Shown: positions 35,190 through 44,548, numbered from the stretch's first letter. The stretch is 64,000 nt of DNA from Kosakonia sp. H02 (GCA_030704225.1 CP131915.1:3596001-3660000), one strand, 5' to 3'. Notes: generated from the sequence alone by a model not told the origin. Translations and numbers: made by a program.

Positions 35190-35933
35190 TTACTGTTGTG
35201 CGTGTTCGCTTTTGAACTCCGCCAGTAACCTTGCTTGCTCTTCAGTCAGAGCCAGGTTTTCCAGAAGTTCAGGTCTTCTAAGCCAGGTGCGGCCCAGCGA
35301 CTGCTTCAAACGCCAGCGACGTATCTCGGCATGATTTCCCGACAGTAACACCGCCGGTACTTCCATCCCTTCTAACACTTCAGGTCGGGTATAGTGTGGA
35401 CAGTCCAGCAATCCATCAGCAAAGGAATCTTCCGTTGCTGAAGCTTCATGGCCCAGTACGCCCGGAATAAACCGGGAAACCGAATCAATCAGCGTCATTG
35501 CTGGTAACTCACCACCGCTGAGAACGTAATCGCCGATAGACCATTCTTCGTCAATCTCGGTTTGAATTACGCGCTCATCTATCCCTTCGTAGCGACCGCA
35601 CACCAGAATCAATTTCTGATGGGTAGCCAGTTCGCTAACGCCCGCTTGATCAAGCTTGCGTCCCTGAGGCGACAGATAAATCACTTTAGCGCCTTCACCC
35701 GCCGCGGCTTTTGCTGCATGAATGGCGTCCCGCAAAGGGTTCACCATCATTAACATCCCCGGTCCGCCGCCGTAAGGACGATCGTCTACGGTACGGTGCC
35801 GGTCATGCGTAAAGTCACGCGGACTCCAGCTCTGGATGCTCAGCAGGCCATTTTTTACTGCCCGGCCAGTTACCCCGTAGTCGGTAATCGCGCGGAACAT
35901 TTCAGGAAACAGGCTAACGATACCTATAAACAC
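35190..35933 (-). CDS. trmD: tRNA (guanine-N1)-methyltransferase TrmD
   Basis: TrmD methylates G37 of tRNAs reading CNN codons, preventing frameshifts. It is a SPOUT knot enzyme. The deep-knot motifs LVCGRYEGIDERV and WSIGDYVLSGGELPA are intact. I place the start at a GTG (VFIGIVSLFPEMF), which aligns with the E. coli start; the open frame further up crosses the intergenic region. The protein ends HAQQ at 247 residues. The same frame continues LQQKHDGMA after the stop, so the usual eight-residue tail is lost. Confidence 0.96.
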   Translation of the reverse strand: MFIGIVSLFPEMFRAITDYGVTGRAVKNGLLSIQSWSPRDFTHDRHRTVDDRPYGGGPGMLMMVNPLRDAIHAAKAAAGEGAKVIYLSPQGRKLDQAGVSELATHQKLILVCGRYEGIDERVIQTEIDEEWSIGDYVLSGGELPAMTLIDSVSRFIPGVLGHEASATEDSFADGLLDCPHYTRPEVLEGMEVPAVLLSGNHAEIRRWRLKQSLGRTWLRRPELLENLALTEEQARLLAEFKSEHAQQ

Positions 35934-35977
35934 AAGCCAATCCCCATAGCGCCGTCTTTTACCGTATATCCGGAGGT

Positions 35978-36526
35978 TTAAAAACCAGGATCCCAATCTA
36001 CTTCAATGGTTTGAGTAGCGAGATCGACTTTCTTGATAACCTGCCCATCGAGGAACGGAACCAACCGCTCCTTGATACCAAATGCATCTTTCAGGTTTGC
36101 CTTGACGACGAGAACGTCGTTCGACCCGGTTTCCATCATATCGACGACTTTACCGAGGCTGTAACCTTCAGTAGTCACTACCTGGCAACCCATAAGGTCT
36201 TTCCAGTAGTAGTCACCCTCTTCCAGTTGCGGCAACTGCGAGGAATCAACGAGAATTTCACAATTCGTCAGAAGATTCGCGGCATCTCTGTCATCAACAC
36301 CTTTCAGTTTGATGACGATATCCTGATTGTGGTAGCGCCAGCTTTCCAGCTCAATGCTCTGCCACTGACCCGCCCTCTGGATAAACCAGGGCTGATAGTC
36401 AAAAATGCTTTCGGCGTCTTCGGTGGAGGAAAACACTCTGAGCCAACCACGAATTCCGTAAGAAGAACCCAGTTTGCCAACAACAATTGGCTCAACAGGG
36501 GCCGATGCGGCTTGTTGCTTGCTCAT
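35978..36526 (-). CDS. rimM: Ribosome maturation factor RimM
   Basis: RimM helps assemble the 30S head around protein S19. The 182 residues from MSKQQAASAP match the E. coli length. A second ATG directly upstream would place the ribosome site too close. The N-terminal RimM domain (GKLGSSYGIRGWLRV) and C-terminal PRC-barrel (VPFLDGQVIKKVDL) are both present. It lies between rpsP and trmD. Confidence 0.97.
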   Translation of the reverse strand: MSKQQAASAPVEPIVVGKLGSSYGIRGWLRVFSSTEDAESIFDYQPWFIQRAGQWQSIELESWRYHNQDIVIKLKGVDDRDAANLLTNCEILVDSSQLPQLEEGDYYWKDLMGCQVVTTEGYSLGKVVDMMETGSNDVLVVKANLKDAFGIKERLVPFLDGQVIKKVDLATQTIEVDWDPGF

Positions 36527-36544
36527 CATGACCACCGTGACAGA

Positions 36545-36793
36545 TTAAGCTGCTTTTTGTGCTGCTTTGATCAGCGCGGAAACGCGATCGGAAACGGTAG
36601 CGCCCTGGCCAACCCAATGTGCGATGCGATCCAGATTCAGGCGAGTGCCTTCTTCTTTCTCGGACGCGATCGGGTTAAAGAAACCAACGCGCTCAATGAA
36701 GCGACCGTTGCGTGCATTGCGGCTGTCAGTAACAACAACCTGGTAGAACGGACGCTTTTTAGCGCCGTGACGAGCTAAACGAATAGTTACCAT
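36545..36793 (-). CDS. rpsP: 30S ribosomal protein S16
   Basis: S16 is an assembly protein of the 30S subunit. From MVTIRLARHGAKKRPFYQ it has 82 residues, as in E. coli. AGGATGTT precedes the ATG. It is the first gene of the rpsP-rimM-trmD-rplS operon; rimM follows after 18 bases. Confidence 0.98.
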   Translation of the reverse strand: MVTIRLARHGAKKRPFYQVVVTDSRNARNGRFIERVGFFNPIASEKEEGTRLNLDRIAHWVGQGATVSDRVSALIKAAQKAA

Positions 36794-36921
36794 AACATCC
36801 TCTTGTGTGAATAAAACACCGGGCCCCATCGAGGAACGGAGCCTGGTGTCATATTAAAAGCCCGAAAATTTTACTCATTTTTTGCTAAAAAGCAATCGAC
36901 AGTTACGAAACTGTGAGGAGT

Positions 36922-37041
36922 GAGGCCGTTGGCATTGCAGCCAGTTTGACGTCGGCGTGCGCGCAAAAAGCGGAGCGTACACGCAGTACGTGAGCATTTT
37001 GAGCACACCCCGGCGTCAAAATGGCCAATAAGCCAGGCCGT
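36922..37041. repeat. Imperfect palindrome of about 120 bp between rpsP and ffh
   Basis: The inner arms run 36948-36980 and 36986-37017 around a short ACGCA loop and match at most positions. Outer arms (GGCCGTTGGCATT on the left, the complement of AATAAGCCAGGCC on the right) extend it to about 120 bases. It fills the gap between rpsP and ffh. It is not an ERIC or REP by sequence. It may be a repeated intergenic element. Confidence 0.6.
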
Positions 37042-37043
37042 TA

Positions 37044-38405
37044 TTATCTACCCGGGAAACCAGGCGGCATCATCCCTTTCATCCCGCGCATCATCTTCGC
37101 CATCCCGCCCTTCTTCATTTTCTTCATCATGCGCTGCATGTCGTCGAATTGTTTGAGCAGACGGTTCACATCCTGCACCTGCAAACCGCAACCGGCAGCG
37201 ATGCGGCGTTTACGCGAGCCTTTGATAATGTCCGGGTTGGCGCGCTCTTTGAAGGTCATGGAATTAATGATGGCTTCCATACGCACCAGCACTTTGTCAT
37301 CCATCTGCGCTTTTACGTTGTCAGGGATTTGCCCCATGCCCGGCAATTTGCCCATCAGGCTTGCCATGCCACCCATGTTTTTCATCTGGCGTAATTGCTC
37401 AAGGAAGTCGGTCAGATCGAAGCCGTCGCCTTTCTTTAGTTTATTCGCCAGCTTCTCAGCCTGGGCGCGGTCAACTTTGCTTTCGATATCTTCGATAAGC
37501 GACAGCACGTCGCCCATGCCAAGAATGCGCGATGCGATACGATCCGGATGGAACGGTTCCAGCGCTTCGGTTTTCTCGCCAACGCCGAGGAATTTAATCG
37601 GTTTACCCGTGATATGACGGATTGAGAGCGCCGCACCGCCGCGCGCGTCACCGTCCACTTTGGTCAGCACCACGCCGGTGAGCGGCAGCGCTTCATTAAA
37701 GGCTTTTGCGGTATTGGCAGCATCCTGGCCGGTCATGGCATCGACGACAAACAGCGTTTCCACCGGGTTAATCGCCGCGTGAACTTGTTTGATCTCGTCC
37801 ATCATGGCTTCATCGACGTGCAAACGACCGGCGGTATCCACCAGTAGCACGTCGTAGAACTTCAGCTTCGCTTCTTTCAGCGCAGCATTCACAATATCGA
37901 CCGGTTTTTGCGCCGCGTCGGACGGGAAGAAATCCACCCCAACCTGCTGCGCCAGGGTTTCCAGCTGTTTGATCGCCGCCGGGCGATAAACGTCGGCAGA
38001 AACGACCATCACTTTTTTCTTGTGCTTTTCGCGCAGGAACTTACCGAGCTTACCGACGCTGGTGGTTTTACCTGCACCTTGCAGGCCCGCCATCAGCACC
38101 ACCGCTGGCGGCTGCGCTGCGAGGTTCAGGCTCTGGTTCTCTTCGCCCATCGCCGCAACCAGTTCGTTACGGACGATTTTGACGAACTCCTGGCCTGGCG
38201 TCAGACTTTTATTGACTTCATGGCCTACCGCTTTCTCTTTTACGCGGTTGATAAAGTCACGCACCACCGGCAGCGCAACGTCCGCTTCCAGCAGCGCCAT
38301 ACGCACTTCGCGCAGGGTTTCTTTGACGTTTTCTTCAGTGAGGCGTCCACGGCCACTGATATTGCGCAGGGTGCGCGACAAACGATCGGTTAAATTATCA
38401 AACAT
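37044..38405 (-). CDS. ffh: Signal recognition particle protein Ffh
   Basis: Ffh binds 4.5S RNA and signal sequences of nascent membrane proteins and delivers ribosomes to FtsY. From MFDNLTDRLSRTLRN it has 453 residues, as in E. coli. N domain, GTPase domain (GLQGAGKTTS, DTAGR, TKVDG) and a methionine-rich M domain ending MMPPGFPGR are all present. It is divergent from ypjD. Confidence 0.98.
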   Translation of the reverse strand: MFDNLTDRLSRTLRNISGRGRLTEENVKETLREVRMALLEADVALPVVRDFINRVKEKAVGHEVNKSLTPGQEFVKIVRNELVAAMGEENQSLNLAAQPPAVVLMAGLQGAGKTTSVGKLGKFLREKHKKKVMVVSADVYRPAAIKQLETLAQQVGVDFFPSDAAQKPVDIVNAALKEAKLKFYDVLLVDTAGRLHVDEAMMDEIKQVHAAINPVETLFVVDAMTGQDAANTAKAFNEALPLTGVVLTKVDGDARGGAALSIRHITGKPIKFLGVGEKTEALEPFHPDRIASRILGMGDVLSLIEDIESKVDRAQAEKLANKLKKGDGFDLTDFLEQLRQMKNMGGMASLMGKLPGMGQIPDNVKAQMDDKVLVRMEAIINSMTFKERANPDIIKGSRKRRIAAGCGLQVQDVNRLLKQFDDMQRMMKKMKKGGMAKMMRGMKGMMPPGFPGR

Positions 38406-38573
38406 TGTCTCTCGCCTGAGGTGATACGATTGGCCGCCAGCGCGACGCATAACAGAAATTCGCCGCAGTATAGCATGAAGACATTGCTCCTGTATGTGAT
38501 GCAACTGTTGGAGCCTTGGTCGCGTAACGTTATACTGCTTTTCTTTCTCCCTTAGTCAACTGCCGACACTCAT

Positions 38574-39362
38574 ATGCCTGTTTTTGCTCTGATCGCACTT
38601 GTTGCCTACTCAACCAGCATCGCGCTGATCGTTCCCAGTTTGTTACAGAAAAACAGCGGTTGGCGCAAAATGGCCATTCTTTCGGCGGTACTCGCGCTGA
38701 TTTTTCACGGCTTAGGGCTGAAGGAACGTATATTTCCGGGCGACGGCGGGCAAAATCTCAGTCTGCTGAATGTCGGTTCGCTGGTCAGCCTGATGATCTG
38801 TACGGTGATGACCATCGTCGCGTCGAAAAATCGCGGCTGGCTGCTGCTGCCGATTGTTTATACTTTCGCGCTAATCAATCTCGCCTTCGCTATTTTTGTG
38901 CCGAATGCCTATATCACGCACCTTGAAGCCACGCCCGGGATGATGGTGCACATCGGCCTGTCGCTGTTTGCCTACGCTACACTGATTATTGCGGCCATGT
39001 ACGCGCTACAGCTGGCGTGGATCGATTACCAGTTGAAGAATAAACGGCTGGCGTTCAGCAGTGAAATGCCGCCGCTGATGGTTATCGAGCGCAAAATGTT
39101 TCACATCACACAGGTTGGTGTGGTGCTACTGACCCTGACGCTCTGCACTGGACTGTTCTATATGAAAAACCTGTTCAGCATGGAGAATATCGACAAAGCG
39201 GTGCTGTCTATCATCGCCTGGTTTGTCTATATCGTTTTGCTGTGGGGTCACTATCATGAAGGCTGGCGCGGTCGCCGGGTCGTCTGGTTCAACGTCGCGG
39301 GCGCAGGTATTTTAACGCTGGCCTATTTTGGCAGCCGCGTTCTGCAACAATTCGTAAGCTAA
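38574..39362 (+). CDS. ypjD: Inner-membrane protein YpjD, cytochrome c assembly-like
   Basis: YpjD is a 262-residue integral membrane protein of the CcsA/CcmC-like family with about eight spans and no established role. The tryptophan/histidine-rich motif LLWGHYHEGWRGRR typical of haem-handling relatives is present. The start MPVFALIALVAYS matches E. coli. It is followed by yfjD (corB), with 16 bases to that gene's apparent start, and is often linked to the Cor functions there. Confidence 0.93.
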   Translation: MPVFALIALVAYSTSIALIVPSLLQKNSGWRKMAILSAVLALIFHGLGLKERIFPGDGGQNLSLLNVGSLVSLMICTVMTIVASKNRGWLLLPIVYTFALINLAFAIFVPNAYITHLEATPGMMVHIGLSLFAYATLIIAAMYALQLAWIDYQLKNKRLAFSSEMPPLMVIERKMFHITQVGVVLLTLTLCTGLFYMKNLFSMENIDKAVLSIIAWFVYIVLLWGHYHEGWRGRRVVWFNVAGAGILTLAYFGSRVLQQFVS

Positions 39363-39378
39363 AGCAAAGGAGTTCCCC

Positions 39379-40665
39379 CTGGAACACATCTCCACCACGA
39401 CGCTGATTGTTACGCTTATCATCATGGTCGTGGTTTCGGCGTATTTTTCCGGTTCAGAAACCGGAATGATGACCCTCAATCGTTATCGCCTGCGCCACCT
39501 GGCAAAGCAGGGCAACCGTGCGGCAAAACGTGTCGAAAAACTGCTGCGCAAGCCAGACCGCTTAATTAGCCTGGTGCTGATTGGTAACAACCTCGTCAAT
39601 ATTCTCGCATCGGCTATTGGCACGATTGTCGGTATGCGTCTGTACGGCAATGCGGGTGTCGCCATCGCCACCGGTGTGCTGACCTTTGTCGTGCTGGTGT
39701 TTGCCGAAGTGCTGCCCAAAACCATCGCCGCGCTGTACCCGGAAAAAGTCGCTTTTCCGAGTAGTTTTCTGCTCGCCCCATTGCAAATTATTATGTTGCC
39801 ACTGGTTTGGCTGCTTAACGGCGTGACGCGCGTATTAATGCGCATGGTGGGGATTAAAGCCGACGTGGTGGTCAGCGGTGCGCTGAGCAAAGATGAACTG
39901 CGCACCATCGTCAACGAGTCGCGCTCGAAAATCTCCCGCCGCAACCAGGATATGCTGTTGTCGATCCTCGACCTGGAGAAAGTCAGCGTCGACGACATTA
40001 TGGTGCCGCGCAATGAGATTGTCGGTATCGATATCAATGACGACTGGAAATCGATTGTTCGCCAGCTTACCCATTCGCCGCACGGCCGCATTGTGCTGTA
40101 TCGCGACTCGCTGGACGATGCCATCAGCATGTTGCGTGTACGCGAAGCCTACCGTTTAATGACCGAGAAAAATGAGTTCACCAAAGAGGTAATGCTGCGC
40201 GCCGCCGACGAGATTTACTATGTGCCGGAAGGCACACCGCTCAGCGTCCAGTTAATCAAATTTCAGCGTAATAAAAAGAAAGTCGGTCTGGTGGTAGATG
40301 AGTACGGCGATATTCAGGGACTGGTAACGGTTGAGGATATTCTCGAAGAGATTGTCGGGGATTTCACCACCTCAATGTCCCCGGCGCTGGCCGATGAAGC
40401 GACACCGCAGAACGACGGTTCGGTGATTATTGACGGCAGCGCCAGCGTGCGCGAACTGAACAAAGCCTTTAACTGGCGCTTGCCGGAACAGGAAGCCCGC
40501 ACCATTAACGGTATGCTGCTTGAAGAGCTGGAGGAGATACCGGCGGCGGGAACGCGCGTGCGTATTGAGCAGTACGACATCGATATTCTCGAGGTGCAGG
40601 ACAATATGATTAAGCAGGTGAAAGTGATCCCGGTGAAAGCGCTGCGGGAAAGCGTTACCGAGTAA
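39379..40665 (+). CDS. yfjD: CorB/YfjD, DUF21-CBS membrane protein, apparent CTG start
   Basis: YfjD is a CNNM/CorB-family protein linked to magnesium and cobalt efflux. A DUF21 membrane domain (about 1-190), two CBS domains and a C-terminal CorC/HlyC domain are recognisable. The E. coli sequence aligns from LEHISTTTLI, where the codon is CTG. AAAGGAG lies six bases upstream of it, giving 428 residues. The first in-frame ATG, at 39424, would cut into the first membrane helix. The CTG start is therefore my preference. Confidence 0.9.
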   Translation: MEHISTTTLIVTLIIMVVVSAYFSGSETGMMTLNRYRLRHLAKQGNRAAKRVEKLLRKPDRLISLVLIGNNLVNILASAIGTIVGMRLYGNAGVAIATGVLTFVVLVFAEVLPKTIAALYPEKVAFPSSFLLAPLQIIMLPLVWLLNGVTRVLMRMVGIKADVVVSGALSKDELRTIVNESRSKISRRNQDMLLSILDLEKVSVDDIMVPRNEIVGIDINDDWKSIVRQLTHSPHGRIVLYRDSLDDAISMLRVREAYRLMTEKNEFTKEVMLRAADEIYYVPEGTPLSVQLIKFQRNKKKVGLVVDEYGDIQGLVTVEDILEEIVGDFTTSMSPALADEATPQNDGSVIIDGSASVRELNKAFNWRLPEQEARTINGMLLEELEEIPAAGTRVRIEQYDIDILEVQDNMIKQVKVIPVKALRESVTE

Positions 40666-40692
40666 AAAACCCTCTCCTGGCGGAGAGGGTTT
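40664..40692. terminator. Bidirectional terminator between yfjD and grpE
   Basis: AAACCCTCTCC and GGAGAGGGTTT form an eleven-base stem around TGGC, between convergent genes, with A and T runs at the ends. Confidence 0.85.
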
Positions 40693-40698
40693 CTGCTT

Positions 40699-41295
40699 TC
40701 AGCCCTTCGCTTTCGCCACAGTGACCATCGCTGCGCGAATGGTACGTCCGTTCAGGGTATAGCCTTTTTGCATCACGCCCAGCACTTTGCCGGCGGCAAC
40801 GTCTTCAGACTCCACCATCGCAATCGCCTGATGCACGTTCGGATCCAGCGGAACGTCGGTATCGGCAATCACTTCCACGCCGAATTTCTTCACCACGTCC
40901 AGCATGTTTTTCAGCGTCAGTTCGATGCCTTCAACCATCGGAGCCATCTCGGCGTTATTCTTGTCCGCCACTTCCAGTGCGCGATCCAGGCTATCGATAA
41001 CCGGCAGCAGTTCGTTAATGAACTTCTCCAGCGCAAATTTATGCGCTTTTTCGATATCCAGTTCGGTACGGCGGCGCAGGTTTTCCATTTCTGCTTTAAT
41101 GCGCAACACGGTTTCGCGCTCGCGGTTTTCCGCTTCAGCTAACTGCGCTTCAAGGTTCGCAATTTTCTCATCGCGCGGATCCACCTGCTCAGCAGAATCG
41201 TCAGACTCAACAACTGCCTCAACTTCGTCGTGCTGTTCCTTGATAATTTCTTCCGGGGCTTGCCCGTCAGGCGTTTTCTGTTCTTTACTACTCAT
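40699..41295 (-). CDS. grpE: Nucleotide exchange factor GrpE
   Basis: GrpE releases ADP from DnaK and acts as a thermosensor in the heat-shock chaperone cycle. From MSSKEQKTPDGQAPEE it has 198 residues, one more than in E. coli. An acidic, disordered N-terminus leads to a long coiled coil (about 40-85). The four-helix and beta-wing regions follow, ending GYTLNGRTIRAAMVTVAKA. A near-consensus sigma-32 promoter lies upstream. Confidence 0.97.
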   Translation of the reverse strand: MSSKEQKTPDGQAPEEIIKEQHDEVEAVVESDDSAEQVDPRDEKIANLEAQLAEAENRERETVLRIKAEMENLRRRTELDIEKAHKFALEKFINELLPVIDSLDRALEVADKNNAEMAPMVEGIELTLKNMLDVVKKFGVEVIADTDVPLDPNVHQAIAMVESEDVAAGKVLGVMQKGYTLNGRTIRAAMVTVAKAKG

Positions 41296-41340
41296 GAATT
41301 TCTCCGCGTTTTTTTGCAATCATCTCGCTAACCTGCATTA

Positions 41341-41368
41341 TTATGGGGATCCGTTTCCGGGATTCAAG
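41341..41368 (-). promoter_or_regulatory. Sigma-32 heat-shock promoter of grpE
   Basis: On the minus strand CTTGAAT (41368-41362) and CCCCATAA (41348-41341) are separated by 13 bases. This is essentially the RpoH consensus and lies about 46 bases before the grpE start. Confidence 0.88.
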
Positions 41369-41417
41369 GGAACATATCAGATTGTCATCATTCATTCGCC
41401 ACAAGGACCAGCAGAAA

Positions 41418-42296
41418 ATGACCCAACATTTCAAGTGTATTGGTATTGTCGGGCATCCACGACACCCTACGGCGCTAACCACACATGAAATGCTCTACCG
41501 CTGGCTATGCGCCAAAGGCTACGACGTTATTGTCGAGCAGCAGATTGCCCAGGAGTTGCAACTGGGTAATGTGAAAACCGGCACCCTGGCGGAAATCGGC
41601 CAGCAAGCCGATCTGGCGGTGGTGGTTGGCGGCGACGGCAATATGCTAGGTGCTGCGCGAACGCTGGCGCGCTATGATATCAAAGTGATTGGCATTAACC
41701 GTGGCAATCTTGGTTTTCTCACCGATCTCGACCCGGATAACGCCCAGCAGCAACTGGCCGACGTGCTGGAAGGCCACTATATTGCTGAGAAACGCTTCCT
41801 GCTGGAAGTGCAGGTTTGCCAGCAGGATTGCCAGAAACGGATCAGTACCGCGATTAACGAAGTGGTGCTGCACCCTGGCAAAGTGGCGCATATGATTGAA
41901 TTTGAAGTTTATATCGATGAAATCTTCGCCTTTTCTCAGCGCTCAGACGGCTTGATTATCTCCACGCCCACCGGCTCGACGGCCTACTCACTTTCCGCTG
42001 GCGGGCCTATTCTGACGCCCTCGCTGGACGCCATCACGCTGGTTCCGATGTTTCCGCATACCTTGTCAGCGCGTCCGCTGGTTATCAACAGCAGCAGCAC
42101 CATTCGCCTGCGCTTTTCCCATCGCCGTAGCGATCTGGAAATTAGCTGTGATAGTCAAATCGCCCTGCCGATCCAGGAAGGCGAAGATGTGCTGATCCGC
42201 CGCTGTGACTATCATCTCAATTTGATTCACCCGAAAGATTACAGTTATTTCAATACATTAAGTTCAAAACTAGGCTGGTCGAAAAAATTGTTCTGA
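41418..42296 (+). CDS. nadK: NAD kinase
   Basis: NadK phosphorylates NAD to NADP. From MTQHFKCIGIVGHPRHP it has 292 residues, as in E. coli; the frame extends upstream over the grpE promoter and is rejected. The GGDGN motif (VVVGGDGNMLGAA) and the conserved STPTGSTAYSLSAGGP are present. It is divergent from grpE and precedes recN. Confidence 0.97.
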   Translation: MTQHFKCIGIVGHPRHPTALTTHEMLYRWLCAKGYDVIVEQQIAQELQLGNVKTGTLAEIGQQADLAVVVGGDGNMLGAARTLARYDIKVIGINRGNLGFLTDLDPDNAQQQLADVLEGHYIAEKRFLLEVQVCQQDCQKRISTAINEVVLHPGKVAHMIEFEVYIDEIFAFSQRSDGLIISTPTGSTAYSLSAGGPILTPSLDAITLVPMFPHTLSARPLVINSSSTIRLRFSHRRSDLEISCDSQIALPIQEGEDVLIRRCDYHLNLIHPKDYSYFNTLSSKLGWSKKLF

Positions 42297-42316
42297 AAAC
42301 CATCATCAGAGCTTTA

Positions 42317-42354
42317 CTGTATATAAATCCAGATTATACTGTACGAAAACACAG
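42317..42354. promoter_or_regulatory. Two LexA boxes at recN
   Basis: CTGTATATAAATCCAG (42317-42332) and CTGTACGAAAACACAG (42339-42354) both fit CTG-N10-CAG. They lie 29-66 bases before the recN start. The first is close to the consensus, indicating SOS control as in E. coli. Confidence 0.9.
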
Positions 42355-42382
42355 TTATGGTTTTTCATACAGGAAAGCAACC

Positions 42383-44044
42383 ATGTTGGCACAACTCACT
42401 ATCAGTAATTTTGCTATCGTTCGTGAGCTTGAGATTGATTTTCACAGCGGGATGACGGCTATTACCGGCGAAACCGGCGCGGGTAAATCTATTGCTATCG
42501 ACGCGCTTGGGCTGTGCCTGGGCGGCCGTGCTGAAGCCGACATGGTTCGCGCAGGGTCGCCACGCGCCGATCTATGTGCCCGCTTCGCCCTGAAAGATAC
42601 CCCCGCCGCGCAACGCTGGCTCGAAGAGAATCAACTTGAAGATGGACGTGAGTGTTTACTTCGCCGCGTCATCAGCAGCGACGGGCGCTCCCGTGGTTTT
42701 ATCAACGGTACAGCGGTTCCCCTTTCGCAGTTGCGTGAGCTGGGTCAGCTATTAATCCAGATCCACGGTCAACACGCGCATCAGTTGCTCACCAAATCTG
42801 AACACCAAAAAAACCTGCTTGATGGCTATGCCGGTGAGTATGCACTTACTCTGCAAATGGCCGAGCGCTACCGCGCCTGGCATCAAAGCTGCCGCGAGCT
42901 GGCTCAGCACCAGCAGCAGAGCCAGGAGCGCTCAGCCCGTGCGGAACTGCTGCACTATCAACTGAAAGAGCTGAACGAATTTAGCCCTCAACCGGGGGAA
43001 TTCGAACAGATCGACGAAGAGTACAAGCGCCTTGCAAACAGCGGACAATTGCTCTCCACCAGCCAGCACGCGCTGAACGTACTGGCCGATGGCGAGGACG
43101 TTAACCTGCAAAGCCAGCTCTACAGCGCCCGTCAGTTGCTGACGGAACTGTCCGGCATGGACACGCGCCTTTCCAGCGTGCTGGATATGCTTGAAGAAGC
43201 CGCCATCCAGATTAGCGAAGCCAGCGATGAACTGCGCCACTACTGTGACCGTTTAGATCTCGATCCGAATCGCCTCTACGAACTGGAGCAGCGTATCTCC
43301 AGGCAGATTTCGCTGGCGCGTAAGCACCATATCGCCCCGGAAGAGCTGCCGCAGCTCCATCAGTCGCTGCTCGACGAACAGCAGCTACTTGACGATCAGG
43401 CCGACTCGCAGGAAACATTGGCGCTGGCGGTCACTCATCATCATAAGCTGGCGATGGAGAGCGCTCAGCAATTGCACGACCAGCGCATGAAGTATGCGCA
43501 GGAACTCAGCCAGTTAATCACGGAAAGCATGCACTCACTTTCCATGCCGCACGGCGTGTTTGAGATTGATGTCGCATTCGATGCGCACTCGCTGACGGCA
43601 GAGGGCGCAGACTGTATCGAATTCCGTGTAACAACCAACCCAGGCCAGCCGCTGCAAGCGATCGCCAAAGTGGCCTCTGGCGGTGAGCTGTCACGTATCG
43701 CGCTGGCGATTCAGGTGATTACCGCCCGCAAGATGGAAACCCCGGCGCTAATTTTCGATGAAGTGGACGTCGGTATCAGCGGGCCAACTGCTGCGGTGGT
43801 CGGTAAACTGCTGCGCCAGTTGGGCGAATCCACTCAAGTGATGTGCGTAACGCACCTGCCGCAGGTGGCCGGTTGCGGTCATCATCACTTCTTTGTCAGC
43901 AAAGAGACCGATGGCGCAATGACGGAAACCCATATGCAACCGCTGGATAAACGTGCTCGCCTGCAAGAACTGGCGCGTCTGCTGGGTGGCAGCGAAGTGA
44001 CGCGTAACGCGCTGGCAAACGCCAAAGAGCTGCTGGCGGCGTAA
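42383..44044 (+). CDS. recN: DNA repair protein RecN
   Basis: RecN is an SMC-like ATPase needed for repair of double-strand breaks and is strongly SOS-induced. It has 553 residues as in E. coli. The Walker A is ITGETGAGKS (about 28-37). Coiled-coil arms occupy the middle. The signature region is KVASGGELSRIALA and the Walker B LIFDEVDVGISG. Two LexA boxes lie immediately upstream. Confidence 0.97.
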   Translation: MLAQLTISNFAIVRELEIDFHSGMTAITGETGAGKSIAIDALGLCLGGRAEADMVRAGSPRADLCARFALKDTPAAQRWLEENQLEDGRECLLRRVISSDGRSRGFINGTAVPLSQLRELGQLLIQIHGQHAHQLLTKSEHQKNLLDGYAGEYALTLQMAERYRAWHQSCRELAQHQQQSQERSARAELLHYQLKELNEFSPQPGEFEQIDEEYKRLANSGQLLSTSQHALNVLADGEDVNLQSQLYSARQLLTELSGMDTRLSSVLDMLEEAAIQISEASDELRHYCDRLDLDPNRLYELEQRISRQISLARKHHIAPEELPQLHQSLLDEQQLLDDQADSQETLALAVTHHHKLAMESAQQLHDQRMKYAQELSQLITESMHSLSMPHGVFEIDVAFDAHSLTAEGADCIEFRVTTNPGQPLQAIAKVASGGELSRIALAIQVITARKMETPALIFDEVDVGISGPTAAVVGKLLRQLGESTQVMCVTHLPQVAGCGHHHFFVSKETDGAMTETHMQPLDKRARLQELARLLGGSEVTRNALANAKELLAA

Positions 44045-44191
44045 ACTTTTCTGTAATATGACAGTCTGAGTTGTCGATAAAACGACAACAGACCCGGCCG
44101 CAAAGGTTTTAAACTGGCGAAAGGTCTATTATTATCGGCATATTACATATGAGCCACGTACTGTTCGGGCCCGAAAAGGAATCAAATCACT

Positions 44192-44533
44192 ATGCGCTGT
44201 AAAATGCTGACTGCTGCCGCAGCAGTTCTCCTGATGTTGACCGCTGGTTGCTCTACCGTAGAACGCGTGGTTTACCGCCCCGATATCAATCAGGGGAACT
44301 ATCTCACCTCAACTGACGTTTCTAAAATCCGCGTGGGTATGACGCAACAGCAGGTTGCTTATGCACTGGGTACGCCGATGATGAGCGACCCGTTTGGTAC
44401 TAACACCTGGTTCTACATTTTCCGCCAGCAGCCGGGCCACGAAGATGTCTCTCAGCAAACGCTGACCCTGACTTTTAACAGTAATGGCGTGTTAACCAAC
44501 ATCGATAACAAACCTGCGCTGACCAAAAACTAA
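44192..44533 (+). CDS. bamE: Outer membrane assembly lipoprotein BamE
   Basis: BamE (SmpA) is a small lipoprotein of the BAM complex that inserts outer-membrane barrels. It has 113 residues as in E. coli. The signal ends in the lipobox LTAGC, so the mature protein starts at the cysteine. The conserved IRVGMTQQQVAYALGTP and NTWFYIFRQ stretches are present. It follows recN after 147 bases with its own likely promoter. Confidence 0.97.
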   Translation: MRCKMLTAAAAVLLMLTAGCSTVERVVYRPDINQGNYLTSTDVSKIRVGMTQQQVAYALGTPMMSDPFGTNTWFYIFRQQPGHEDVSQQTLTLTFNSNGVLTNIDNKPALTKN

Positions 44534-44548
44534 AGTTTGAAAAATGCA

